From contig JAEXLY010000256.1 in NCBI GenBank assembly GCA_023444765.1, forward strand, positions 1-34,461: DNA of 34,461 bases, read 5' to 3'. The translations under genes were made by a program, and so were the position numbers. The notes beneath the pieces are model-generated. The model saw only the letters and a list, made by a program, of their open reading frames with translations, was not told where the DNA came from and searched no databases. Below are positions 15,622 through 24,000 of the stretch, in pieces. The DNA is from Pseudomonadota bacterium (GTDB taxonomy: Bacteria > Pseudomonadota > Gammaproteobacteria > Xanthomonadales > Xanthomonadaceae). Every line of letters begins with the position of its first letter. Position 1 is the first letter of the stretch.

Positions 15622-16229
15622 GCCACCGGCTCCAGCGACCGGGTCCAGAAGGTGAGCGCATGGCTGCACGCGCCGATGCCCGGCTCGGCCCAGTCCAGCT
15701 GCATGCGCAGCTCGGGGCGGCGCACGTAGCCGCGCCTGGTCCAGAGCGCCTCGTTGCCGCGGTGGTCGCGTGGCCGGCGCGGATCACCCGGATCGCGGTC
15801 GACGGCGGCGAACGCGGTCGAGGTGAAACCACCCAGCCGCCGCGCATGCGCCTCGCGCCGGTCGAAGAAGGCATGTCCGGTTCCGCGGCCACGGTACGGC
15901 GCCAGCAGCACCGACTCGCCGAAATAGAACACCTGGGCCGGATCCTGCCCGCGTGCGAGGAAGGGCGCGCGGAATGCAGGCGCGTCGTCGACCAGCGGCA
16001 GGCCGGTGGAAGCGCCCACCACGCGGTCGCCATCGAGGGCGAGCACGAACACGCTGCGCGGCGAGGCTGCGTAGGCGGCGAGATAGTCGCGCTCGTAGTC
16101 CATGTCGCCCACGTAGAGGTACGGCCATTCCCGGAATACGGCGATGCGCAGCGCGGCGACATCGTCCAGATGCCGCCGCGCCTCGCTTCCGGTCAGGCTG
16201 CGGATGCCCAGGGAGGTACCTTCATGCAT
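15618..16229 (-). CDS. GNAT-family N-acetyltransferase
   Basis: A 203-residue acetyltransferase. The acetyl-CoA pyrophosphate-binding motif RGRGTG (113-118, in LLAPYRGRGTGHAFFD) follows the beta-strand FYFGESVLLA, and the later GNEALWTRRGYVRRPEL segment is the typical C-terminal GNAT strand-helix. The acceptor is unknown. The start MHEGTSLG has no Shine-Dalgarno sequence; a TAGAAT element ends seven bases before the A of the ATG, suggesting a leaderless transcript. The nitrilase gene overlaps its stop. The creD stop is only 24 bases upstream on the same strand. Confidence 0.88.
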   Translation of the reverse strand: MHEGTSLGIRSLTGSEARRHLDDVAALRIAVFREWPYLYVGDMDYERDYLAAYAASPRSVFVLALDGDRVVGASTGLPLVDDAPAFRAPFLARGQDPAQVFYFGESVLLAPYRGRGTGHAFFDRREAHARRLGGFTSTAFAAVDRDPGDPRRPRDHRGNEALWTRRGYVRRPELRMQLDWAEPGIGACSHALTFWTRSLEPVA

Positions 16230-16235
16230 CCGCCG

Positions 16236-16241
16236 ATTCTA
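16236..16241 (-). promoter_or_regulatory. -10 element TAGAAT for a leaderless GNAT transcript
   Basis: On the minus strand the layout is TAGAAT-CGGCGG-ATG. If the last T is at -7, transcription begins on the A of the start codon (16229). TAGAAT matches TATAAT at five of six positions. It lies in the 24 bases between creD and this gene, so the gene may be expressed independently of cre. Confidence 0.6.
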
Positions 16242-16253
16242 CCGTTGCGCCGG

Positions 16254-17579
16254 TCAGGTCCGCGGCGCCACCGGCCGCGCGGACAGCTGGTACCAGTCGA
16301 CCTTGCGCGTGGCCGCCATGATCGCGGCGAGGACCATGAACAGCAGGCCGGCGCCGAGGACAAGGGCGTTGTCCTCGGAGACCAGCAGGCCGTAGAGCGC
16401 GGCATACAGGGCAACGAGCATGGCGGCGAAGCCGACGCCGCGCACGGTGCTGTGCAGCACGGCCGAGAGGTAGAAGGCGATCAGCCCGATGCAGGCTGCG
16501 GCTGCGCACAGGTAGGCCAGGCCGAACGCGATGTGCTCGCTCAGGCTGACCAGCAGCAGGAAGAAGATCGCGATCGCCAGCCCGACCAGCGCGTACTGGA
16601 TGGGGTGGATCGGCAGCCGTTTGAGCAGGTCGAACATGAAGAAGCCCACGAACGTCAGCAGCACGAACAGCAGCCCGTACTTGGTCGCGCGTTCGGCCTG
16701 CAGGTAGGGATTGACCGGATCGACCAGGGACACGCTCACCGCGTCCCCGACACCACCGGGCATCCCGACCGCCGGATCGTGCAGGTAGCGACGCTGCGCA
16801 TTGCTCGCCACCGAAGCCACCTGCCAACGCGCGCGGAAGCCGCCGGCATCGATATCGTGCTGCGGCGACACGCCCTCGAACCTGGGATGGCGCCAGGAGG
16901 ACGCCAGCCTGAGGTCGTTGTTGCGCCCGTAGGGCATCATCGCGAAGGTTTCGGTCCCGCGCAGCTGCAGTTCGATCCGGGTCTCCAGCCGCATCCGGCC
17001 GTCGACGCCCGGCGCATCCAGGCGCACATGCAGGCCCGGGCCGTCGGCATGGCCGATGCCCTGGAGCGGCGTCATCGCTGCGCCGTCCACCAGCAGACGC
17101 GGCGTGCCACGCAGGCCGCGCACGTCGGCGATCCCGTAGCTCAGCCATGGACGCCCGATCTCGCGGCTGGCCGCGACGTCCTCCGGCGGCGGCAGGCGCA
17201 GGTCGAAACTCGCGATGGCCGCGCCGTCCCACTGGTAGACGCGCACCTCGTGCAGGCCGCGCCGGCGCGTGTCCGGCTGCAAGCTGCCCTCGATGGCGAG
17301 CATCTCCGGGAAGAAGGTCCAGCTGCCCGGCCTGCGCTGCACCACCCGGCGCACCTGTCCGTCCTCCTGCACCACCTCGTCCTCCACGGTTTCGGTATAC
17401 GGCACCACCAGCACCGGACCGCCGAATACCTGGCGCCCGCCGAAGTTGGCGGCGATGTCCGCGACCGCCTGCAGGCGATACGCCCGCCGTTCGTGGATGG
17501 TGCCGCGGATCAGCAGCAACGGCACCAGGATCGCCAGGGTCATGCCCGCCACCATCAGGATCTTCAGCCACAGTCGCAT
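16254..17579 (-). CDS. creD: Inner-membrane protein CreD
   Basis: A 441-residue inner-membrane protein. One helix at the N-terminus (LKILMVAGMTLAILVPLLLI) is followed by a periplasmic beta-rich domain of about 260 residues beginning RAYRLQAVADIAANFGG, then about five closely spaced C-terminal helices (from KYGLLFVLLTFVGFFMF). This architecture is specific to CreD/CET proteins. CreD is the main target of CreB in E. coli and affects envelope integrity and colicin tolerance. A GAGGTGGAG ribosome site precedes the ATG. The 194-bp gap from creC holds a cre-tag, so it likely has its own CreB-dependent promoter. Confidence 0.93.
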   Translation of the reverse strand: MRLWLKILMVAGMTLAILVPLLLIRGTIHERRAYRLQAVADIAANFGGRQVFGGPVLVVPYTETVEDEVVQEDGQVRRVVQRRPGSWTFFPEMLAIEGSLQPDTRRRGLHEVRVYQWDGAAIASFDLRLPPPEDVAASREIGRPWLSYGIADVRGLRGTPRLLVDGAAMTPLQGIGHADGPGLHVRLDAPGVDGRMRLETRIELQLRGTETFAMMPYGRNNDLRLASSWRHPRFEGVSPQHDIDAGGFRARWQVASVASNAQRRYLHDPAVGMPGGVGDAVSVSLVDPVNPYLQAERATKYGLLFVLLTFVGFFMFDLLKRLPIHPIQYALVGLAIAIFFLLLVSLSEHIAFGLAYLCAAAACIGLIAFYLSAVLHSTVRGVGFAAMLVALYAALYGLLVSEDNALVLGAGLLFMVLAAIMAATRKVDWYQLSARPVAPRT

Positions 17580-17648
17580 CGCACTCCACCTCGTCAGGGA
17601 ACCGGGCGGCACGATGCACGCGGCGTGCGGGGAGAGGATGGGGAGCCG

Positions 17649-17664
17649 GTGAAGCAGGGATGAA
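17649..17664 (-). promoter_or_regulatory. cre-tag (CreB binding site) upstream of creD
   Basis: The minus strand reads TTCAT-CCCTGC-TTCAC, differing by one base from the E. coli CreB consensus TTCAC-N6-TTCAC. It lies 69 bases upstream of the creD ATG, in the gap between creC and creD, where CreB sites are expected. Confidence 0.7.
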
Positions 17665-17773
17665 GTGGCGAAGACGGGGCGCGGAGCACTCCCGGTGCGG
17701 ATCGCCCCCCGGGCGCCTGGTCCGAGCGCTGGCACGGGCGGCGCGGGGGCCGGGACGGTGGCGCCCCGCGGTC

Positions 17774-19201
17774 TCAGTCGAGCGGCAGTTCCACCCTCGC
17801 CACCGTGCCGCCCACGGGAAGATTGCACAGCTCCGCCGTGCCGCCGTGCAGCGCCGCCACCTCGCGCACGAAACCCAGCCCCAGGCCGCTGCTGCGCGTG
17901 CCGCCGTGCGGGCGCGGCAGCGAGTAGAAGCGCTCGAACACGCGCCCGACCGCGTAGTCGGGCACGCCCGGCCCCTGGTCGGTCACCTCCAGTCGCAGCC
18001 GGGCGCCGCTGACGGACGCGGCCAGCGTCACCGTGCCACCCCGCGGCGAGAAGTCGATGGCGTTGTCGAGCAGGTTGCCGAGCATCTGCCGCAGCAGGTG
18101 CGGATCGCCACGCAGCGGGGGCAGCGCATCGCCGCAATGAAGCGCGATCGCGACGCCCGCCTCGCGCGCCTGCAGCGCCGCATCGGCCGCCGCCTCGGCG
18201 AGCAGCGACGCCACGTCCACCGGCAGCGGATCCTCGATCCGCCGGCGATGCTCGACCCCCGCGAGCGCCAGCAGCATGTCGATGGTGCGGGTCATGCGCT
18301 CGCCCTGCTCGCGGATCGTGCCGGCGAAGTGCATCCGGTCGGCTTCCGGCAGCGGTCGCTCGAGCAGTTCGGCTGCGCCGCGGATCGCGGTGAGCGGGGA
18401 TTTCAGCTCATGGGTCAGGCTGTGGACATAGTTCTCCACGTACTGCTTGCCCTCCAGCCGGTCGCGCATGGTTTCCAGCGCGAGCCCCAGGTCGCGGAAC
18501 TCGCCCGCCGCCCGCGGCAACGTCGCGCGCTCGCCTTCGGTCACCGCGCGCGCGTAGCGCTGCAGGCCGCCGAGCTGGCGCGACAGCCACCACGCCGCCG
18601 AGAGCCCGATGGCCAGGGCCGCCCCCAGCAGCACCAGTCCCCAGCGTCGCACGATGCGTTCGCTGCGGCGGATGAACGGCTCGATCGTGCGGTTGGGCTT
18701 GGACACGGTCAGCACGCCGGCGATCCGCTCGCCATCGCGGATCGGCGCGGCAACGTACATCACCGAGGAGGTGTCGTCCGCCGGATCGCTGCGCGTCGAA
18801 CGCGCACCATACTGCCCACGCAGGGTGCGGTAGACATCGTTCCAGCGCGAGAAGTCGCGGCCGAGATCGCGGCCGGCCGAGTCGAAAACGACCACGCCCG
18901 CGGCATCGGTGACGGTGATGCGGTAACTCACGCCGGTCTTGTCGAAGTCCCAGATCTTCGCGCCGAGCTCGCGTTCGCGCAGCTTCGCGACGCGCGCGGC
19001 GAAGCGGCCGTCGGCCATGCGTCCGGCCAGCATGTCGTCGGTGGCCAGCTCGGCCAGCACGTTGGCGGTGTCGGCCAGCGTGTCCTCCATCGCCTGGCGC
19101 ACGCCCGGCTTGACCTCCTGCACGAACACGCGCAGCAACAGGAAGCCCGCGATCGCAACGATCACGAAGTATCCCAGCAGGATGCGAAGGCCGATCCGCA
19201 C
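17774..19201 (-). CDS. creC: Sensor histidine kinase CreC
   Basis: A 475-residue two-pass sensor kinase. TM1 is at about 7-26 and TM2 at about 187-206, enclosing a periplasmic domain of about 160 residues with KIWDFDKTGVSYRITVTDA. A HAMP segment, the H-box SLTHELKSPLTAIRG with His264, the N-box NLLDNAIDFS and the glycine boxes DQGPGV and GLGLGFV follow. CreC phosphorylates CreB. In E. coli it responds to growth and carbon status; in Aeromonas and Pseudomonas relatives it responds to cell-wall damage by beta-lactams. The GTG start at 19201, ten bases after the creB stop, gives a normal short cytoplasmic N-terminus. Confidence 0.92.
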   Translation of the reverse strand: MRIGLRILLGYFVIVAIAGFLLLRVFVQEVKPGVRQAMEDTLADTANVLAELATDDMLAGRMADGRFAARVAKLRERELGAKIWDFDKTGVSYRITVTDAAGVVVFDSAGRDLGRDFSRWNDVYRTLRGQYGARSTRSDPADDTSSVMYVAAPIRDGERIAGVLTVSKPNRTIEPFIRRSERIVRRWGLVLLGAALAIGLSAAWWLSRQLGGLQRYARAVTEGERATLPRAAGEFRDLGLALETMRDRLEGKQYVENYVHSLTHELKSPLTAIRGAAELLERPLPEADRMHFAGTIREQGERMTRTIDMLLALAGVEHRRRIEDPLPVDVASLLAEAAADAALQAREAGVAIALHCGDALPPLRGDPHLLRQMLGNLLDNAIDFSPRGGTVTLAASVSGARLRLEVTDQGPGVPDYAVGRVFERFYSLPRPHGGTRSSGLGLGFVREVAALHGGTAELCNLPVGGTVARVELPLD

Positions 19202-19211
19202 CGGGGACCGC

Positions 19212-19892
19212 TCAGTCCGCCGCCAGCGAGTAGCCGAGCCCGCGGTGCGTGCGGATCGGATCGGCGGCGGGTGCGATGGCGTGAAGCTTGGCGCGGAGCG
19301 TCTTGACGTGGGTGTCGATGGTGCGGTCGCCGCTGTCCGGCGCATCGCCCCAGACGCGGTCCATCAGCTGCGCGCGGCTGAACACCGCGCCAGGGCGCAT
19401 CAGCAGGGTAGCGAGCAGCCCGTATTCGTAGCGCGTGAGTTCGAGCAGGTGGCCGTGGTAGCGGATCCGCATGCCCTCCGGGTCGTGGTCGAACCCCGCC
19501 GGTGCGTTCGGCATCGCATCCATTGCCGTGGATGCGCGCGCACGACGCAGGACCGCGCGCACGCGTGCCACCAGTTCGCGCGGCGAGAACGGCTTGGGCA
19601 CGTAGTCGTCGGCACCCAGCTCGAACCCGAGCACCCGGTCGGCCTCCTCCTGGCGCGCCGTGAGGAAGATCACCGGCAGGTCGCGCCGTTCGCGCAGCCG
19701 CCGGCACAGCGCGAACCCGCCCAGGTCCGGCAGGCCGACGTCGAGGATGGCGAGGTCGAAGTGCCGGCTTGCCGCCTGCGCCAGCGCGTCGCCGGCGGTC
19801 AGACAGTGGACAGCCTCGTAGCCGTCCTCGCGCAGCGCGTACAGCACCGTGCCGGCAATGGCGGCCTCGTCTTCGACAAGCAGGATGCGCAT
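19212..19892 (-). CDS. creB: Response regulator CreB
   Basis: A 226-residue OmpR-family regulator. The receiver domain has the acidic pocket Glu7-Asp8, phosphoacceptor Asp51 (AILDVGLPD), Thr78 and Lys100 (VPKPF); the winged helix spans about 128-226 with SGDRTIDTHVKTLRAKL. It binds cre-tag sites to activate creD and, in some species, beta-lactamase genes. creB, creC and creD are in the usual order, but no creA gene precedes them. The ATG has no clear Shine-Dalgarno site; a TCACCAACCACG element precedes it and is repeated before rlmJ. Confidence 0.93.
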   Translation of the reverse strand: MRILLVEDEAAIAGTVLYALREDGYEAVHCLTAGDALAQAASRHFDLAILDVGLPDLGGFALCRRLRERRDLPVIFLTARQEEADRVLGFELGADDYVPKPFSPRELVARVRAVLRRARASTAMDAMPNAPAGFDHDPEGMRIRYHGHLLELTRYEYGLLATLLMRPGAVFSRAQLMDRVWGDAPDSGDRTIDTHVKTLRAKLHAIAPAADPIRTHRGLGYSLAAD

Positions 19893-19897
19893 GGGGC

Positions 19898-20043
19898 CGT
19901 GGTTGGTGAACTGGTGATGCGTGACTGGATGAAGCGGAGGGCTACTGGCAAGCCCGGGCGAATGCCATCATGCAGCCAATCGGCCCGGCCGTCAGCCCGC
20001 GCCCGCTCGGTCGGTCTTGTCGAATCACCAATCACCAACCACG
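19898..20043. repeat. Mirror-image leader repeat between creB and rlmJ
   Basis: CGTGGTTGGTGA at 19898-19909 is the exact reverse complement of TCACCAACCACG at 20032-20043. The similarity continues inward as TGGTGAT with a one-base shift. Each arm sits five (creB) or six (rlmJ) bases before a start codon, so both divergent mRNAs carry the same 12 bases immediately before the ATG. The right arm reads as 7-base units (ATCACCA repeats), and degenerate TCAC units continue on the left to about 19932. Between the arms I see no gene. Confidence 0.75.
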
Positions 20044-20049
20044 TCCGCC

Positions 20050-20907
20050 ATGAACTACCGCCACGCCTTCCATGCCGGCAACCACGCCGACGTGCTCAAG
20101 CACACGGTGCTGCTCGCGCTGTGCGAGGCGCTGTCAGCGAAGCCTGCGGGCTGCTTCGCGCTCGATACCCACGCCGGGCGCGGGCTGTACCGGCTGGCGG
20201 GGGACGAAGCGCGGCGCACCGAGGAGGCTGCCGGCGGCGTCGAGGCGCTGCTGGCACGGGGCGCGGACCCGGTGCTGGCGCCCTATCGCGCGGCGATCGA
20301 GGCCTGCCGGGCGCAGCATGGCGCAGACGCGTATCCCGGTTCGCCCTGGCTGCTCGCGCACGCGCTGCGCGCGCAGGACCGTATCGCCTGCTGCGAACTG
20401 CAACCCGGCGAGGCCGCCGCGCTCAGGCGTTGCCTGGCCGGCGATCCGCGCGTCGGAGTCCACCAGCGCGACGGCTACGCGGCGATCGACGCGCTGCTCC
20501 CGCCCAGGTCCGGATCGACCCGCATCGGACGCGGCCTGGTCCTCGTCGATCCGCCCTACGAGGCGCAGCGCGCGGAGTTCGATCCCATCCTGGCGGCCCT
20601 GCGCTCCGGGCTGCAGCGCTGGCCTCAGGGGATGTTCATGCTGTGGTACCCGGTGAAACAGCGCGCGACGCTGCAGCCGTTCCTGCGACGCGCCGCGCAT
20701 CTGCCCGCCCGCTCCGTCCTGGCGGCCGAACTGATGGTACGACCCGAGGAATCCGCGCTGCGCATGAACGGCAGCGGCCTGCTGCTGTGCAACCCGCCAT
20801 GGCGTTTCGACCAGGCGCTGCAGCGGCTGCTGCCCGTGCTGCGCGACGTGCTCGCGCCCGATGGCGGCGGCCACCGCATGCAGTGGCTGCGGCAGGAGAC
20901 CGGCTGA
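20050..20907 (+). CDS. rlmJ: 23S rRNA (adenine2030-N6)-methyltransferase RlmJ
   Basis: A 285-residue S-adenosylmethionine-dependent methyltransferase. It begins with the diagnostic MNYRHAFHAGNHADVLKH, followed by the SAM-binding loop ALDTHAGRG (about 38-45) and the adenine-methylating motif DPPY (167-170). It forms m6A2030 in 23S rRNA. The ATG at 20050 is preferred over an ATG 11 codons upstream because the family starts at MNYRHAFHAGN. No ribosome-binding site is visible; the mirror-repeat arm occupies that place. Confidence 0.95.
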   Translation: MNYRHAFHAGNHADVLKHTVLLALCEALSAKPAGCFALDTHAGRGLYRLAGDEARRTEEAAGGVEALLARGADPVLAPYRAAIEACRAQHGADAYPGSPWLLAHALRAQDRIACCELQPGEAAALRRCLAGDPRVGVHQRDGYAAIDALLPPRSGSTRIGRGLVLVDPPYEAQRAEFDPILAALRSGLQRWPQGMFMLWYPVKQRATLQPFLRRAAHLPARSVLAAELMVRPEESALRMNGSGLLLCNPPWRFDQALQRLLPVLRDVLAPDGGGHRMQWLRQETG

Positions 20908-20923
20908 GCCGGGCGGCCCGCGC

Positions 20924-20973
20924 CCCGTCACCCGTCTCCGGCACGCCCTGCACGCCGGGCACGCGGTGACGGG
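20924..20973. other. Long-range stem-loop between rlmJ and mfd
   Basis: CCCGTCACC (20924-20932) pairs perfectly with GGTGACGGG (20965-20973) around a 32-base loop that itself contains CCGGC/GCCGG. There is no T-tract after it, so it is more likely an mRNA-end stabiliser or factor-assisted terminator of rlmJ than an intrinsic terminator. Confidence 0.45.
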
Positions 20974-21001
20974 CCGTCTCATGGCCTGCGCGCGCCCAAG
21001 G

Positions 21002-21039
21002 TAAAATCGCCGCTTTCGCACGCTGGCAACGCCGTTGCC
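21002..21039 (+). promoter_or_regulatory. Possible mfd promoter and leader hairpin
   Basis: TAAAAT (21002-21007) is a good -10 match without an obvious -35, predicting a start near 21014 and a leader of about 59 bases. In the leader GGCAAC-GCC-GTTGCC (21025-21039) forms a perfect short hairpin. A T-run follows at 21052-21056, so weak attenuation is conceivable. Confidence 0.4.
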
Positions 21040-21072
21040 GGCGCGGTCGTGCTTTTTCCGGACACGGTGTCG

Positions 21073-24000
21073 ATGCCCCCGAAGGACAACCTCCCCGCCC
21101 TCCTGCCCCGCGCCGGCCAGCCCCGTGCCTGGTGGCGCGTCCCGGCCAGCCGCAGCGCCCTGGCATGGCATGCCGCGCGCGCGGCGCGCGCGCAGCATGC
21201 ACCGCTGCTGCTGATCGCCCGAGACAACCACGCCGCGCACCAGCTCGAAGCCGACCTGCACACGCTCCTGGGCGAGCAGGACGAGCTCCCGCTGGTGCCT
21301 TTCCCCGACTGGGAAACCCTGCCCTGGGACCGCTTCAGCCCGCATCCGGACATCATCTCCCAGCGCCTGTCCACGCTGCTGCGCCTGCCGTCGTTGCGCC
21401 GCCAGGCGATCGTCATCGTGCCGGTGCAGACCCTGCTGCAGCGCCTGCCGCCGCTGCGCTATGCCGTCGGCAGTGCGTTCGACGTGCGCGTCGGGCAGAC
21501 GATGGATCTGGATGCGGAGAAGCGCCGGCTCGACGGCGCGGGCTACCGCAACGTTCCGCAGGTGTTCGACCCGGGCGAGTTCGCCGTGCGCGGCGGCCTG
21601 CTCGACGTCTATCCCATGGGCGCATCCGAGCCCTATCGCGTCGAGCTGCTCGACGACAGCATCGAGACCATCCGCGCCTTCGATCCCGAAACCCAGCGCT
21701 CACTCGACAGGGTCGAGGCAGTGCGCATGCTGCCGGGCCGCGAGGTGCCGACCGATGCCGACGCCCTGGGCGGAGTGCTCGACGCGTTGCGCGACCGTTT
21801 CGACGTGGACGCGCGCCGCAGTGCGCTGATGCAGGACCTGCGCGCCGGTATCGCGCCGGCCGGCATCGAGTACTACCTGCCGCTCTTCTTCGGGGCGACG
21901 GCGACGCTGTTCGACTACCTGGCACCGGGCTTCCTTCCGCTGGTGGACGAGGGCGCCCTGGAAGCCGCCGACCATTTCTGGAAGCAGGCCGGCGAGCGCT
22001 ACGAGCAACTGCGCCACGACATCGAGCGGCCGATCCTGCCGCCAGCCGAGCTGTGGATGTCCCCCGAGGCACTGCGCGAGAAGCTCAATGCCGGCCCGCG
22101 CATCGAACTGTGCCCGGCCTCGCATCCACGCCACGCGCAGGCCATGCCCTTGGGCGACCAGCCCGCACCGTCGCTGCCACTGGCACTACGCGACAGCGAG
22201 CCGGGCGCCGCGCTCAAGGGCTTCCTGTCGAGCTATGCCGGCCGAACGCTGGTGGCCGCCGACTCCGCGGGCCGTCGCGAGGCGCTGCTCGAGATGCTCG
22301 ATGCGGCGGATCTCCGCCCGCGGGTGTTGCCGGGATTGCCGGCCTTCCTCGAACGCGGCGAAGCCGGGACGGACTTCGCGATCGCCGTCGCGCCGCTGGA
22401 GGACGGCTTCGCCCTGGACGCGGAGGCGGCGGTCGACGGTCCGGTCGCGATCCTCACCGAGCGCCAGCTGTTCCCCGAGCGCGCCGCGCAGCCGCGCCGG
22501 CGCAAGCGCGCCGGCCGCGAGCCCGAGGCGATCATCCGCGACCTCGGCGAGCTCAGCGAGGGCGCGCCCATCGTGCACGAGGACCACGGCGTAGGCCGCT
22601 ACCGCGGCCTGGTGACGCTGGAGGCCGGCGGCCAGCCCGGCGAATACCTCGACATCGAATACGCCAAGGGCGACCGTCTGTACGTGCCGGTCGCGCAGCT
22701 GCACCTGGTCAGCCGCTATTCCGGCGCCTCGCCCGAAACCGCGCCGCTGCACAACCTCGGCGGCGAGCAGTGGGCCCGCGCCAAGCGCAAGGCGCAGGAG
22801 AAGGTGCGCGACGTCGCCGCCGAACTGCTCGAGATCCAGGCCAAGCGCCAGGCGCGCGCCGGCCTGGCGCTGCAGGTCGACCGCGCCATGTACGAACCCT
22901 TCGCCGCGGCCTTCCCGTTCGAGGAGACGCCCGACCAGCACGCCGCGATCGAGGCGGTGATCCGCGACCTGGGCTCCAGCCAGCCCATGGACCGCGTTGT
23001 CTGCGGCGACGTCGGCTTCGGCAAGACCGAGGTCGCGGTGCGCGCGGCCTTCGTCGCCGCCGCCGCGGGCAAGCAGGTCGCGGTGCTGGTGCCGACCACC
23101 CTGCTGGCCGAGCAGCACTACCGCAACTTCCGCGACCGCTTCGCCGACTGGCCGCTCAAGGTCGAGGTGCTGTCGCGCTTCAAGAGCACAAAGGAAATCA
23201 AGGCCGAGCTGGACAAGCTGGCCGAAGGCAAGATCGACGTCATCGTCGGCACCCACCGCCTGCTGCAGAAGGACGTGCGCTTCAAGGATCTGGGCCTGGT
23301 GATCGTCGACGAGGAACAGCGTTTCGGCGTGCGCCAGAAAGAGGCGCTCAAGGCCCTTCGCGCAAACGTGCACCTGCTCACGCTCACCGCCACGCCGATC
23401 CCGCGCACGCTCAACATGGCCATGGCCGGGCTGCGCGACCTGTCGATCATCGCCACGCCGCCGGCACACCGCCTCGCGGTACAGACCTTCGTCCACGCCT
23501 GGGACGACGCGATGCTGCGCGAGGCCTTCCAGCGCGAGCTGGCGCGCGGCGGCCAGGTCTATTTCCTGCACAACGACGTGGAGAGCATCGGCCGCATGCA
23601 GCGCCAGCTGCAGGAACTGGTACCCGACGCGCGCATCGGCATCGCCCATGGCCAGATGCCCGAGCGCGAGCTGGAGCGGGTGATGCTCGATTTCCACAAG
23701 CAGCGCTTCAACGTGCTGCTGTGCTCGACCATCATCGAGTCGGGCATCGACATCCCCAACGCCAACACCATCATCATCAACCGCGCCGACAAGTTCGGCC
23801 TGGCCCAGCTGCACCAGTTGCGCGGGCGCGTGGGCCGCTCGCACCACCGCGCCTACGCCTACCTGGTGGTGCCGGACCAGCGCTCGATCACATCCGACGC
23901 GCAGAAGCGCCTCGACGCCATCGCCTCCATGGACGAGCTGGGCGCCGGCTTCACCCTGGCCACGCACGACCTGGAGATCCGCGGCGCCGGCGAACTGCTG

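Noticed and set aside
19893..19935. A cre-tag upstream of creB
   Set aside because: TTCAT, GTCAC, ATCAC and TTCAC half-sites are present on the minus strand, but their start-to-start spacings are 7-8 bases, not the 11 of TTCAC-N6-TTCAC. They fit the heptad-like repeat better.
21049..21072. Upstream GTG start for mfd
   Set aside because: It would add eight residues not typical of Mfd and overlap the T-run of the leader; the ATG at 21073 matches the family start.
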